From: Anaerolineales bacterium
GTDB taxonomy: Bacteria; Chloroflexota; Anaerolineae; Anaerolineales; Villigracilaceae
Length of the DNA: 17,222 nucleotides
NCBI GenBank assembly: GCA_017882065.1
Contig: JADGQD010000018.1
Coordinates: 1 to 17,222 of the forward strand
Direction of reading: 5' to 3'
The stretch's first letter is position 1. Each line of letters begins with the position of its first letter. The position numbers and the translations under genes were made by a program. Shown here piece after piece: positions 1 through 5,965 of the stretch. The notes under the pieces were generated by a model. It saw nothing but the letters and a program-made list of their open reading frames with translations, was not told the origin of the DNA and did not search any database.

Positions 1-107
1 CGGGGCAAGACGCCATCGGTTGCTTCGATGACATGAGTTGTCGAAGAAGGCGCCAGTTCAAGCAGGCCCAGCGGTACCTCCCCCAGCGACTGCCGGTCCG
101 CCTCCAA
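1..107 (-). CDS. Possible 5' end of an unidentified gene running off the left edge
   Basis: On the minus strand a reading frame stays open from an in-frame TAG near position 150 to the window edge. A TTG at 105-107, preceded by AGGAAG, could start it and would give about 35 residues beginning LEADRQSLGEVPLGLLELAP. The composition looks protein-like, whereas the plus-strand frames here soon hit stops or are very Arg/Gln-rich. I do not recognise the family. The start lies only about 18 nt beyond the tRNA-Gln terminator, so either this gene has its own promoter or transcripts read through. A non-coding stretch is a real alternative, and only sequence to the left can settle it. Confidence 0.25.
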   Translation of the reverse strand, partial: MEADRQSLGEVPLGLLELAPSSTTHVIEATDGVLP

Positions 108-124
108 CGGCTTCCTGATTAACC

Positions 125-148
125 AAAAAGCCCCCAGATATGAGGGCT
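125..148 (-). terminator. Rho-independent terminator of tRNA-Gln
   Basis: Read on the minus strand, a 7-bp stem (AGCCCTC pairing with GGGGGCT, one G.U pair) closes a six-base loop ATATCT and is followed directly by a run of T. It lies about 28 nt after the tRNA 3' end, as expected for an intrinsic terminator of a monocistronic tRNA. The T run exists only on the minus-strand side, which sets the direction. Confidence 0.75.
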
Positions 149-176
149 ATGGGGCGGCTTACCGCCATTGTTCAGG

Positions 177-247
177 CTGGGGGCAGAGGATTTGAACCCC
201 TATCAACTGATCCAGAGTCAGCCGTCCTGCCATTGGACGAGCCCCCA
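177..247 (-). tRNA. tRNA-Gln (anticodon CUG)
   Basis: Read on the minus strand, the cloverleaf folds cleanly. The acceptor stem is TGGGGGC with GCCCCCA (7 bp), and the D stem is GTCC with GGAC. The anticodon stem is GCTGA with TCAGT, around the loop CTCTGGA. The T stem is AGGGG with CCTCT, around TTCAAAT. The anticodon at loop positions 34-36 is CTG, which reads the CAG glutamine codon. The discriminator base is G at 177, followed by CCT, so the terminal CCA is not fully encoded and would need a CCA-adding enzyme. The gene stands alone between its own promoter and terminator. Confidence 0.96.
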
Positions 248-262
248 ATTCCAGCGGGCGGT

Positions 263-291
263 ATTCTACCATGCCAGATATATTCCGTCTA
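263..291 (-). promoter_or_regulatory. Sigma-70-type promoter of tRNA-Gln
   Basis: On the minus strand a -35 box TAGACG (286-291; 4 of 6 to TTGACA) lies exactly 17 nt from a -10 box TAGAAT (263-268; 5 of 6 to TATAAT). The start point would fall near 256, about 9 nt before the mature tRNA 5' end at 247. Box quality, spacing and position all fit. Confidence 0.75.
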
Positions 292-312
292 GGGTAGTAA
301 CATTTTCTATTG

Positions 313-342
313 AGGCATTACGGGGTTGGGCGCTTAATGCCT
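313..342 (-). terminator. Terminator-like hairpin after the epimerase gene
   Basis: A perfect 8-bp inverted repeat (AGGCATTA / TAATGCCT) with a 14-nt loop lies 14 nt past the epimerase stop and upstream of the tRNA-Gln promoter. There is no T run after it on either strand, so it is not a textbook intrinsic terminator. It may stabilise the mRNA 3' end, or be an operator-like palindrome. Its position fits a boundary between transcription units. Confidence 0.4.
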
Positions 343-356
343 GTTTACGAGGAGTA

Positions 357-1265
357 TCATCCCGTCAACAAATCCCTCAATGCAGGTTCTGCAGTCTCAA
401 ACCGGAAACGGAATCCAAGGTCTTGCAGTTTCTTTGGGAGCACATGCTGTCCCTCCAGCACCAGAGTGGACATTTCACCAAGTAACAGGCGCAAGACAAA
501 GGCCGGGACAGGGAGCCAATAAGGGCGTCTCATCACTTTAGCCAGAATATATCCAAAGTCGGCGTTAGAAAGCGGTACCGGCGCGGATAAGTTGAAAACG
601 CCTTGCGCCTTTTCGTTTTCCAGCAAAAAGCGGATGGCTGCCACCTCGTCAGCAGGGTGAATCCAGGGAAGTCCCTGCCTGCCATTGCCCAATGGGCCGC
701 CAGCAAATAACCTGAAGGGCAGCATCATGCGCTGCAATGCGCCTTCATCCTTGGAAAGCACTACACCAGTGCGGATAACGACACGCCGCACGCCTAACTC
801 TTCGACCGTTTGACTGGAAGCTTCCCACGCCCTGCAAACCTCCACCAGGAAGTCGCGACCCGGTGCAGATTCTTCGGTCACAGGTTCATCGTCGTGCGGA
901 CCGTAGAATCCAACTGCCGAGGCCTGGATCAGAACCTTCGGCCGCGGGTTGGCCTGAAGGATGGCGGCGCTTATCGCCTTCCCGGCTTCCACACGGCTGG
1001 ACAGAATCCGGTTTTTTCTCGCCCCGGTCCAGGGTCCGGATCCGAGGCTTTCTCCCGCCAGATTAACGATGGCGTCCACCTGAGAAACCAGTTCTCCCCA
1101 ACCGGTAGTCGTCCGTCCATCCCAGCCAACGCCCCGCGCTCCTTCGGTCAGCCGGGCTGTTTTCGGATTGCGAGTTAATATCCAGACTTGATGTCCCTCT
1201 TCCAGCAGAGATTTTGCCAAAGCCGTTCCAATAAATCCTGTGCCACCCGCAACGATTATTCGCAT
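357..1265 (-). CDS. TIGR01777 family NAD(P)-binding epimerase (YfcH/SDR39U1-like)
   Basis: 302 residues, the usual length for the atypical extended SDR group around E. coli YfcH. The Rossmann nucleotide-binding motif GGTGFIG is at residues 7-13, right after the first strand. NLAGESL follows at about 68-74. A SAVGFYG segment at 116-122 holds the catalytic-type Tyr, and WIHPADEV sits near 201. The last 55 or so residues match the DUF1731 tail typical of this family. The substrate of the family is poorly defined, so no reaction is assigned; the protein should be cytosolic. The ATG start is preceded by AAGGAAA at good spacing. The gene is divergent from the HNH gene across 63 bp and appears monocistronic, ending before the tRNA-Gln promoter. 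Confidence 0.93.
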   Translation of the reverse strand: MRIIVAGGTGFIGTALAKSLLEEGHQVWILTRNPKTARLTEGARGVGWDGRTTTGWGELVSQVDAIVNLAGESLGSGPWTGARKNRILSSRVEAGKAISAAILQANPRPKVLIQASAVGFYGPHDDEPVTEESAPGRDFLVEVCRAWEASSQTVEELGVRRVVIRTGVVLSKDEGALQRMMLPFRLFAGGPLGNGRQGLPWIHPADEVAAIRFLLENEKAQGVFNLSAPVPLSNADFGYILAKVMRRPYWLPVPAFVLRLLLGEMSTLVLEGQHVLPKKLQDLGFRFRFETAEPALRDLLTG

Positions 1266-1301
1266 AGTGTTTTCCTTTCATAAAACCTGTCAGGTGTGGA
1301 G

Positions 1302-1307
1302 TATAAT
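1302..1307 (+). promoter_or_regulatory. -10 box of the HNH gene in a divergent promoter region
   Basis: A perfect TATAAT lies 21 nt upstream of the HNH start codon, giving a predicted start point near 1314 and a leader of about 15 nt that contains the GGAGG ribosome site. No convincing -35 box is found 16-18 nt upstream. The same A/T-rich core reads TATTATACT on the other strand, so it may also serve the divergent epimerase gene; that part is weaker. Confidence 0.5.
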
Positions 1308-1328
1308 ACACGACAATGTGGAGGCGCT

Positions 1329-1832
1329 ATGAACGCGCCAGTTCTGGTACTCAACGCGAATTTTGAGCCGATCAATGTTTGTAACACCCGCCGCGCTGTT
1401 GGCCTGATCCTTTTGGGGAAAGCCGATCTGGTCATGAATGGCCGCGGCTATATTCAGACTGTCAGACAAACTATTCCGATCCCCTCCGTCATCCGCCTGG
1501 AACAGATGATTCACCGCCCGCGCTTAAAGGTCAAAATGACCCGCCGCGAGGTTTTTCGCCGTGACAAATACACCTGCCAGTATTGCGGACGGCGCTCCAG
1601 CAACCTAACCGTTGACCATGTCTGGCCCAAACATCTTGGCGGCGAACATATCTGGACGAATGTTGTAACCGCCTGTCCATCCTGCAACCATCGCAAGGGC
1701 GGACGGCAGCTGGAGGAGGCCCGGATGGCCCTGCTTCATGCCCCGAAGGAACCCCCTGCCAATGCTTACTATATTTTCGGGCGACATCTGGAGGAAAACG
1801 TCGAATGGGAACAATTCATCCATGGATGGTAA
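1329..1832 (+). CDS. HNH endonuclease family protein
   Basis: 167 residues. A beta-beta-alpha-metal HNH nuclease fold occupies about residues 70-130. It has a CxxC zinc knuckle (Cys83, Cys86), a DH pair at 96-97, Asn111 and a second CxxC (Cys116, Cys119) followed by NH at 120-121. The N-terminal part (VLVLNANFEPINV) matches the widespread stand-alone bacterial HNH_5-type proteins, whose cellular role is not established. No methyltransferase or specificity subunit is nearby, so a restriction system is not indicated, and no intron or intein surrounds it. The start at 1329 is preferred over an in-frame ATG at 1296: GTGGAGG at 1318-1324 is well spaced for 1329, the TATAAT box at 1302-1307 would leave the earlier codon outside the transcript, and family similarity begins at MNAPVLVL. 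Confidence 0.92.
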   Translation: MNAPVLVLNANFEPINVCNTRRAVGLILLGKADLVMNGRGYIQTVRQTIPIPSVIRLEQMIHRPRLKVKMTRREVFRRDKYTCQYCGRRSSNLTVDHVWPKHLGGEHIWTNVVTACPSCNHRKGGRQLEEARMALLHAPKEPPANAYYIFGRHLEENVEWEQFIHGW

Positions 1833-1850
1833 AGAACCAGACAAACGCCC

Positions 1851-1876
1851 GGTGTTTAGCAACACCTAGTGTTTTG
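1851..1876 (+). terminator. Intrinsic terminator between convergent genes
   Basis: GGTGTT and AACACC form a 6-bp stem around the tetraloop TAGC (1851-1866), followed on the plus strand by TAGTGTTTT. It starts 18 nt after the HNH stop codon. The stem also reads on the minus strand, just past the MBL pseudogene stop at 1880, so it may close the long minus-strand operon too; the T tract on that side is weaker. Confidence 0.6.
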
Positions 1877-1879
1877 CCA

Positions 1880-2074
1880 TTAATCAAAATTTAAGGATAC
1901 AAAATCTTCCGCAAGGGTCATCGGACCTTCAAACTGCGTCCGGGCCTCGGAGAGCAGGTCGCCTGCGGCAAATCGAAAATTACAATACGTTGTCCCCCAC
2001 CACAACCATGTGGGTATTTTCGTGATGCTCGTCGGGGATGGCATTCGATGTTCCAAGAAAAACAGTTTTGGCAT
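1880..2074 (-). pseudogene. Remnant of an MBL-fold (RNase Z-like) metallohydrolase gene
   Basis: A 64-codon frame opens with MPKLFFL and closes with GDLLSEARTQFEGPMTLAEDF. In the alternative frame just after the start, from about 2059 to 1980, the DNA reads FLGTSNAIPDEHHENTH then MVVVGDNVL. That is the typical N-terminus of an RNase Z-like metallo-beta-lactamase-fold protein (family form FLGTSxAxPxxxxxNT). The last 30 or so residues resemble the C-terminus of the same family. The gene therefore seems to have lost one base near the T run at codons 5-7, plus its whole centre (roughly 170-200 codons, estimated from usual family length). The metal-binding HxHxDH motif is gone. The ATG still has an AGAAAGG ribosome site and sits 30 nt after the permease gene, as the last cistron of the operon. 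A short functional peptide is possible but unlikely. Confidence 0.65.
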
Positions 2075-2104
2075 CCAATCTACCTTTCTTGCTTAATACT
2101 ACCC

Positions 2105-3538
2105 CTATTTCAAGGCAGATAACAACAGCACAGGAGTAACCCACGTTTCGATAATTGCCGCGATGGTCAACAATGGCAGGACCAGACCAAGGCCGATCTT
2201 TGTCCAATCGGCAATTGCTTCGATGAGCACCTCCCCGAGGGTCCGTTGAGGGCGCGGCGTCACCAGCACAATCCCAATATACAGAATTGCCGCGCTGGCA
2301 AGAATCAGAGCCGGGATTTCAAAGACACCGTGCGGTAGGATGCCATACACGCCCACTTTCAACGGCGACCCTCCCATTGCCTGGATCAACGCCAATACCG
2401 CCCCAATGATACCCATATTCAGAAGGTAAACCAAGGCGCCCAGAACGCCGAAAGAGAACAAGCCCAAAAGCAGGATAACCACGATAGCCCGCAAATTGTG
2501 CCCCCAGATTGTCGGGAAGGAAATTCCTACATTTGCAATCGGTACGCTCATCCCGGAGGATAAAAGGTTGGAAAGATCGCCCGCTTTAAATTGACCTGCT
2601 AATTTCGTGGAATTCAAAGTTACCCAAATATAACCTGCTACGACTGCTATAAGACCGATACCGACCGTCAGGATGATGGATGGAATCTGTTTCCGTACCG
2701 TTTTCAGGACCTCGAACCTGAACCAGCCCCACAGGGATCTGGCATCCCCTTTGAACGCCCGCCAGAAAGTCCGTCCTATCCAGCGCAGATTGAGCACGTC
2801 AATTTCACGTCCCAGCAAAGCCTCGCGCTGGAAATGGGCAATGCCGACACGCGCCAGAAGCGCCGTCAAGACCGCCACCCCCACCACCGCCAGCCAGAGC
2901 ACCTGGTCGTTGCCCCAGAATAACATGATGCTCTCGCCCTGGATAAGTATTGCCATCGGAATGACGATAAACGACGCCATCAGATTGGCCGCCCGCACCG
3001 AAGTGGCCTGCGTAGAAATCAGAATGGCTCCGCAGACCATCAGAAGTGCCTGAACAGTTGTCAGGATCAGCGTCTGCATCATCCGATTGAGATCGGGGAA
3101 TGGGATATGTTGAAAATAGAGGCCGATCATGTAGACCGTGATACCCAAGTAAGAAGTTACCAGCGGTGCAGCCGTCCCGGCAATCAGTTTACCCATGAAA
3201 AGCTGCCAGTCCTTTAGCGGGGTGACTAGAAGCGGTTCAATCGTTCCGCGCTCTTTCTCGCCGACAAACGACTCAAGGGCAATGACAAGCGAGACCGTAA
3301 TCGGGAAGTAACCTACCACCATGAGCAGGAACGGAACCAGCCGCTCGGCAATCAGCGGCGTCCCATATGTAGTTGTAAAGTTTATAGCAGCCTGCGCACC
3401 CAAAATGGCCAAAAAAGGCAGGATCAGCGTCAGCACAACCATCGGGAAGATGATGCGCCAGTCGCGTAACTGGTCACGCAGTTCGCGCCAGGCCACCAGC
3501 CAAGCCATACTGAGATCATCGCTCCACCGGTTAAGCAC
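2105..3538 (-). CDS. ABC-2 type permease fused to a SpoIIM-like membrane domain
   Basis: 477 residues, polytopic. The N-terminal half (to about residue 240) is a NatB-like ABC-2 exporter subunit: TM segments near 28-47, 66-90, 117-140, 154-176, 185-200 and 213-230, with the family segment GEKERGTIEPLLVTP at 93-107 after the second TM. The C-terminal half (about 285-475) resembles stage II sporulation protein M/DUF95, with hydrophobic stretches and the motif LPHGVFEIPA at 401-410. The partner ATPase gene lies directly upstream and overlaps by 8 nt, so translation is probably coupled. The start is GTG, supported by CAGGTGA just upstream; an ATG ten codons later at 3508 is the alternative. NatAB exports Na+ in Bacillus, but the substrate here is unknown. 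SpoIIM homologues occur widely outside spore formers, so sporulation is not implied. Confidence 0.88.
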   Translation of the reverse strand: MLNRWSDDLSMAWLVAWRELRDQLRDWRIIFPMVVLTLILPFLAILGAQAAINFTTTYGTPLIAERLVPFLLMVVGYFPITVSLVIALESFVGEKERGTIEPLLVTPLKDWQLFMGKLIAGTAAPLVTSYLGITVYMIGLYFQHIPFPDLNRMMQTLILTTVQALLMVCGAILISTQATSVRAANLMASFIVIPMAILIQGESIMLFWGNDQVLWLAVVGVAVLTALLARVGIAHFQREALLGREIDVLNLRWIGRTFWRAFKGDARSLWGWFRFEVLKTVRKQIPSIILTVGIGLIAVVAGYIWVTLNSTKLAGQFKAGDLSNLLSSGMSVPIANVGISFPTIWGHNLRAIVVILLLGLFSFGVLGALVYLLNMGIIGAVLALIQAMGGSPLKVGVYGILPHGVFEIPALILASAAILYIGIVLVTPRPQRTLGEVLIEAIADWTKIGLGLVLPLLTIAAIIETWVTPVLLLSALK

Positions 3539-4454
3539 GATTCACCTGCGCCATGGCAGATAGATAGACCTGCTCTAGCGTGCGCGGTAATTCCTGCAAC
3601 GCCACCACTTGCGCCCCGCGCTTCATCAATTCTTTGAGCAAAATAGGATTAGAAGTCTGGGGGTCTTCGACGCGGAACCGGGGGCCGGCTTCGCTGGCTT
3701 CGAGTGGAGTGACGCCCGGAGGCAGGTTCAGGGTCCCGCGCGGCCATTTGCCCCGCACCCGTACCTCGTACTCGGCCGGTCCCAGCAGGCTTCGTTTCAA
3801 CTCCTCGATCGTCCCGCTGATCAATATTCGCCCCCGATAAATGATGGCGATTTTGTTTGCCAGCATTTCTGCCTCAACCAGGTTATGTGTGCAGATAATT
3901 ATGGTGCGCTGTTCCGTGCGCAGACTGGCAATTGCATTCCGCACCAACTGCGCAGATTCGGGATCCATGGCCGAGGTTGGTTCGTCCAGCAAAAGAACGG
4001 GCGGTTCGTGGATCAAAGTTCGCGCCAGCGCCAGTTTCTGGCGCATGCCCTTCGAATATTGGCCAATGGGACGTTTGGCAACCTCGGCTAGACCGAAGTA
4101 TTCCATCCACTCCCGGCTTCGTTTCTGGCACGCCGCCGCATCCAGGCGATAGACCTTTCCGAAAAAATCCAGGTATTCCAGACCGGTCATGCGCAGGTAT
4201 AGACCGTGTTGTTCGGTCAGCAAGCCGACCGAAGCCCGCACCTGTTCCGGGGATTGGACCACGTCGAACCCGGCGATGCGCGCCCGGCCCCGGGTGGGAG
4301 CCAGCACCGACGTCAGCATACGGACTGTGGTGGTCTTACCGGCTCCGTTCTGGCCCAGGAGTGCGAGCACTTGCCCGGGATAAACGTCGAGACTGACACC
4401 ATCCACAGCCCAGTAGTCGCCGAACTGTTTGCTCAGGTCTTCAGTCTGGATCAT
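3531..4454 (-). CDS. ABC transporter ATP-binding protein (NatA-like)
   Basis: 307 residues. The nucleotide-binding domain fills about residues 1-220: Walker A GQNGAGKT at 34-41, Q-loop Gln82, signature YSKGM at 133-137, Walker B VLLLDE at 153-158 with the catalytic Glu, and the switch His190 in ICTHN. All residues needed for ATP hydrolysis are present. A C-terminal domain of about 80 residues follows, as in the CcmA/NatA exporter ATPases. It energises the permease encoded immediately downstream, with which the gene overlaps by 8 nt; the pair should form a homodimeric exporter at the inner membrane. The ATG lies 6 nt after the lgt stop and has only a weak ribosome site, consistent with translational coupling. 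The substrate cannot be told from sequence. Confidence 0.95.
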   Translation of the reverse strand: MIQTEDLSKQFGDYWAVDGVSLDVYPGQVLALLGQNGAGKTTTVRMLTSVLAPTRGRARIAGFDVVQSPEQVRASVGLLTEQHGLYLRMTGLEYLDFFGKVYRLDAAACQKRSREWMEYFGLAEVAKRPIGQYSKGMRQKLALARTLIHEPPVLLLDEPTSAMDPESAQLVRNAIASLRTEQRTIIICTHNLVEAEMLANKIAIIYRGRILISGTIEELKRSLLGPAEYEVRVRGKWPRGTLNLPPGVTPLEASEAGPRFRVEDPQTSNPILLKELMKRGAQVVALQELPRTLEQVYLSAMAQVNRA

Positions 4455-4460
4455 TGCATT

Positions 4461-5285
4461 CTAGGCTCGCCGGGGACGGTGGTTGAGGAATATGATAAAT
4501 CCCGCAACCAGTGCCACGATGACAACGAATGTTTGGTTGAAGTTTATACCGCCCACTTGCGCGGCGTCCAAGCGCAGGAAATCGAGACTGAAGCGCCCAA
4601 TGGAATACATAATCATGTAGATAAGGAAGATGTCGCCGGGTTTCAGCCATTTCTCGAAGCGGCGCGCCAGCCAAAGCAGCACCGCCATGTTAACCACATT
4701 CCATAGTGATTCATACAGGAACAGCGGGTGGAAATACTCGAAATTTTGATAACCTTCCACGCGGTGGAGAGGATCAATGTAGATTTTCCAGGGGAGGTTC
4801 GTGGGTAAACCATACACTTCCTGATTGAAGAAGTTCCCCCAGCGACCGATGGCCTGTGCCAGCGCCACGCCCGGCGCAACCACATCCGCCCAAGTCAGGA
4901 AAGAGATTCCCTTCCTGCGGCAATAAATCCATAATGCCAGCGCCCCGCCAATCACTGCGCCGGGGATGCCCAACCCGCCATTGCGGATGTTAAGCATATC
5001 CAGTGGGTGCATCAAGTACCACTTGGTGGTGATCCCTTGTGCAACCATCGAAGGCGGCGGCGTCAGGATGTGCCAGATACGCGCCCCAATAATCCCGGCC
5101 AGGACAACCCAGAATAGCGCGTCCCAGATGAATTCCGGATTCATGCCGCGGCGCTTCGCCTCGGCCTGTCCCATGAAGGCGGCAGCAATCACACCGAGCG
5201 TGATCAAAATCCCATAAAAGTAAATATGAAAAGATTGGTTGAGAAATGGGATGGGAATATCAAAACCGTTTGGTAAGGTTGGCAT
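4461..5285 (-). CDS. lgt: Prolipoprotein diacylglyceryl transferase
   Basis: 274 residues with about seven membrane segments. Lgt moves a diacylglyceryl group from phosphatidylglycerol to the lipobox cysteine of prolipoproteins, the first step of lipoprotein maturation at the cytoplasmic membrane. The family signature GRWGNFFNQEVYG lies at 147-159, with Arg148 matching the essential Arg143 of E. coli. HPLFLYES (186-193) and GRFSLDFLR (230-238) are the other conserved segments. At the site of E. coli His103 (segment GGxxxHGGxIG) this protein reads GGLGIPGAVIG, with Pro instead of His. A strong AGGAG precedes the ATG, and the upstream gene ends 3 nt away. The next maturation enzyme, LspA, is encoded in the neighbouring operon at 15388-16005. 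That upstream gene is a phospholipid-type synthase, which fits a shared membrane-lipid theme. Confidence 0.96.
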   Translation of the reverse strand: MPTLPNGFDIPIPFLNQSFHIYFYGILITLGVIAAAFMGQAEAKRRGMNPEFIWDALFWVVLAGIIGARIWHILTPPPSMVAQGITTKWYLMHPLDMLNIRNGGLGIPGAVIGGALALWIYCRRKGISFLTWADVVAPGVALAQAIGRWGNFFNQEVYGLPTNLPWKIYIDPLHRVEGYQNFEYFHPLFLYESLWNVVNMAVLLWLARRFEKWLKPGDIFLIYMIMYSIGRFSLDFLRLDAAQVGGINFNQTFVVIVALVAGFIIFLNHRPRRA

Positions 5286-5288
5286 GAT

Positions 5289-5918
5289 CTACTCCTGAGA
5301 CTGAGATAAGCGACGATGAGCATCCCGCCGCACACGTAGAATACGTTGCAAAGCCGTAAAATTCGCCAGGACGGCAATAATAATCAAGACAGGCAACGGT
5401 AAGCTGAAAATCAAACCGGGGATAAGCACGATGTAACGCTCGACGCGCGTCAACAGGCCAACGTTTGCGTCCAGTTTCGATGCGTCCGCACGCGCCTTGA
5501 CATAAGATACCAACACCGACCCGGCTGCCGCCAGGTACGCCAAAATTACACCTGCGGCATTTGCCTGGAGCATATAGTAAATAAGGAAACCAAGGAAGAG
5601 GAATAGTTCCGAATAGCGGTCAGTAACCGCATCCACAAACGCGCCCCAGTCACTGGTTTCGTTGCGCAGGCGCGCCAGAGCCCCATCCATGGCGTCCACC
5701 GGCCCCATGACCAGCAGCAGGATGCCAGCCCAGGTCATGTGACCGAAAGCAATCAACACGGCGCAGCCAATCGTTCCCATGAGACCAATCAAAGTGACTG
5801 TATTTGGTCGAATACCAAGACGATTTAAGAAACCAGCAATCGGGTTCAAATACCAGCGGAACCAGACCCGCATCTTATCGGCAAATGACATTTTTTTTTG
5901 TTCGAAAGGTTGAGTCAA
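5289..5918 (-). CDS. CDP-alcohol phosphatidyltransferase (PI-phosphate synthase-like)
   Basis: 209 residues from the chosen start. The CDP-OH-P signature is complete: DxxDG with AR three residues on, then G, D and D spaced as DGx2ARx8Gx3Dx3D, at about residues 75-100. These Asp residues bind metal and the CDP-diacylglycerol headgroup. Six hydrophobic segments place it in the membrane. SYVKARAD and RVER further on resemble phosphatidylinositol-phosphate synthases, so inositol phosphate is a reasonable but unproven acceptor; PG-phosphate synthase is less likely. A TTG at 5918 with AGAGGAA at ideal spacing is preferred to a GTG at 5966 (no ribosome site, overlapping the ftsK stop) and to an ATG at 5891 after a run of nine A. 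TGGTATGAT at 5955-5963 resembles an extended -10 box and could add internal transcription. Confidence 0.88.
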   Translation of the reverse strand: MTQPFEQKKMSFADKMRVWFRWYLNPIAGFLNRLGIRPNTVTLIGLMGTIGCAVLIAFGHMTWAGILLLVMGPVDAMDGALARLRNETSDWGAFVDAVTDRYSELFLFLGFLIYYMLQANAAGVILAYLAAAGSVLVSYVKARADASKLDANVGLLTRVERYIVLIPGLIFSLPLPVLIIIAVLANFTALQRILRVRRDAHRRLSQSQE

Positions 5919-5965
5919 TGGAATTCCTCTAAGGACCGGTATCAAAACTGGCCAATCATACCACA

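Noticed and set aside
1329..1832. HNH gene as part of a restriction or mobile system
   Set aside because: No methyltransferase, integrase, intron or intein signature lies nearby, and stand-alone HNH genes of this type are common on bacterial chromosomes.
3609..4396. Several plus-strand frames of 80-160 codons opposite the ABC ATPase gene
   Set aside because: They are antisense shadows of a well-conserved ATPase, with Arg/Pro-rich composition and no family resemblance.
5882..5905. Run of nine A in the CDP-alcohol transferase gene as a possible frameshift
   Set aside because: The frame is continuous from the TTG start through the run into the conserved domain, so no break is needed.
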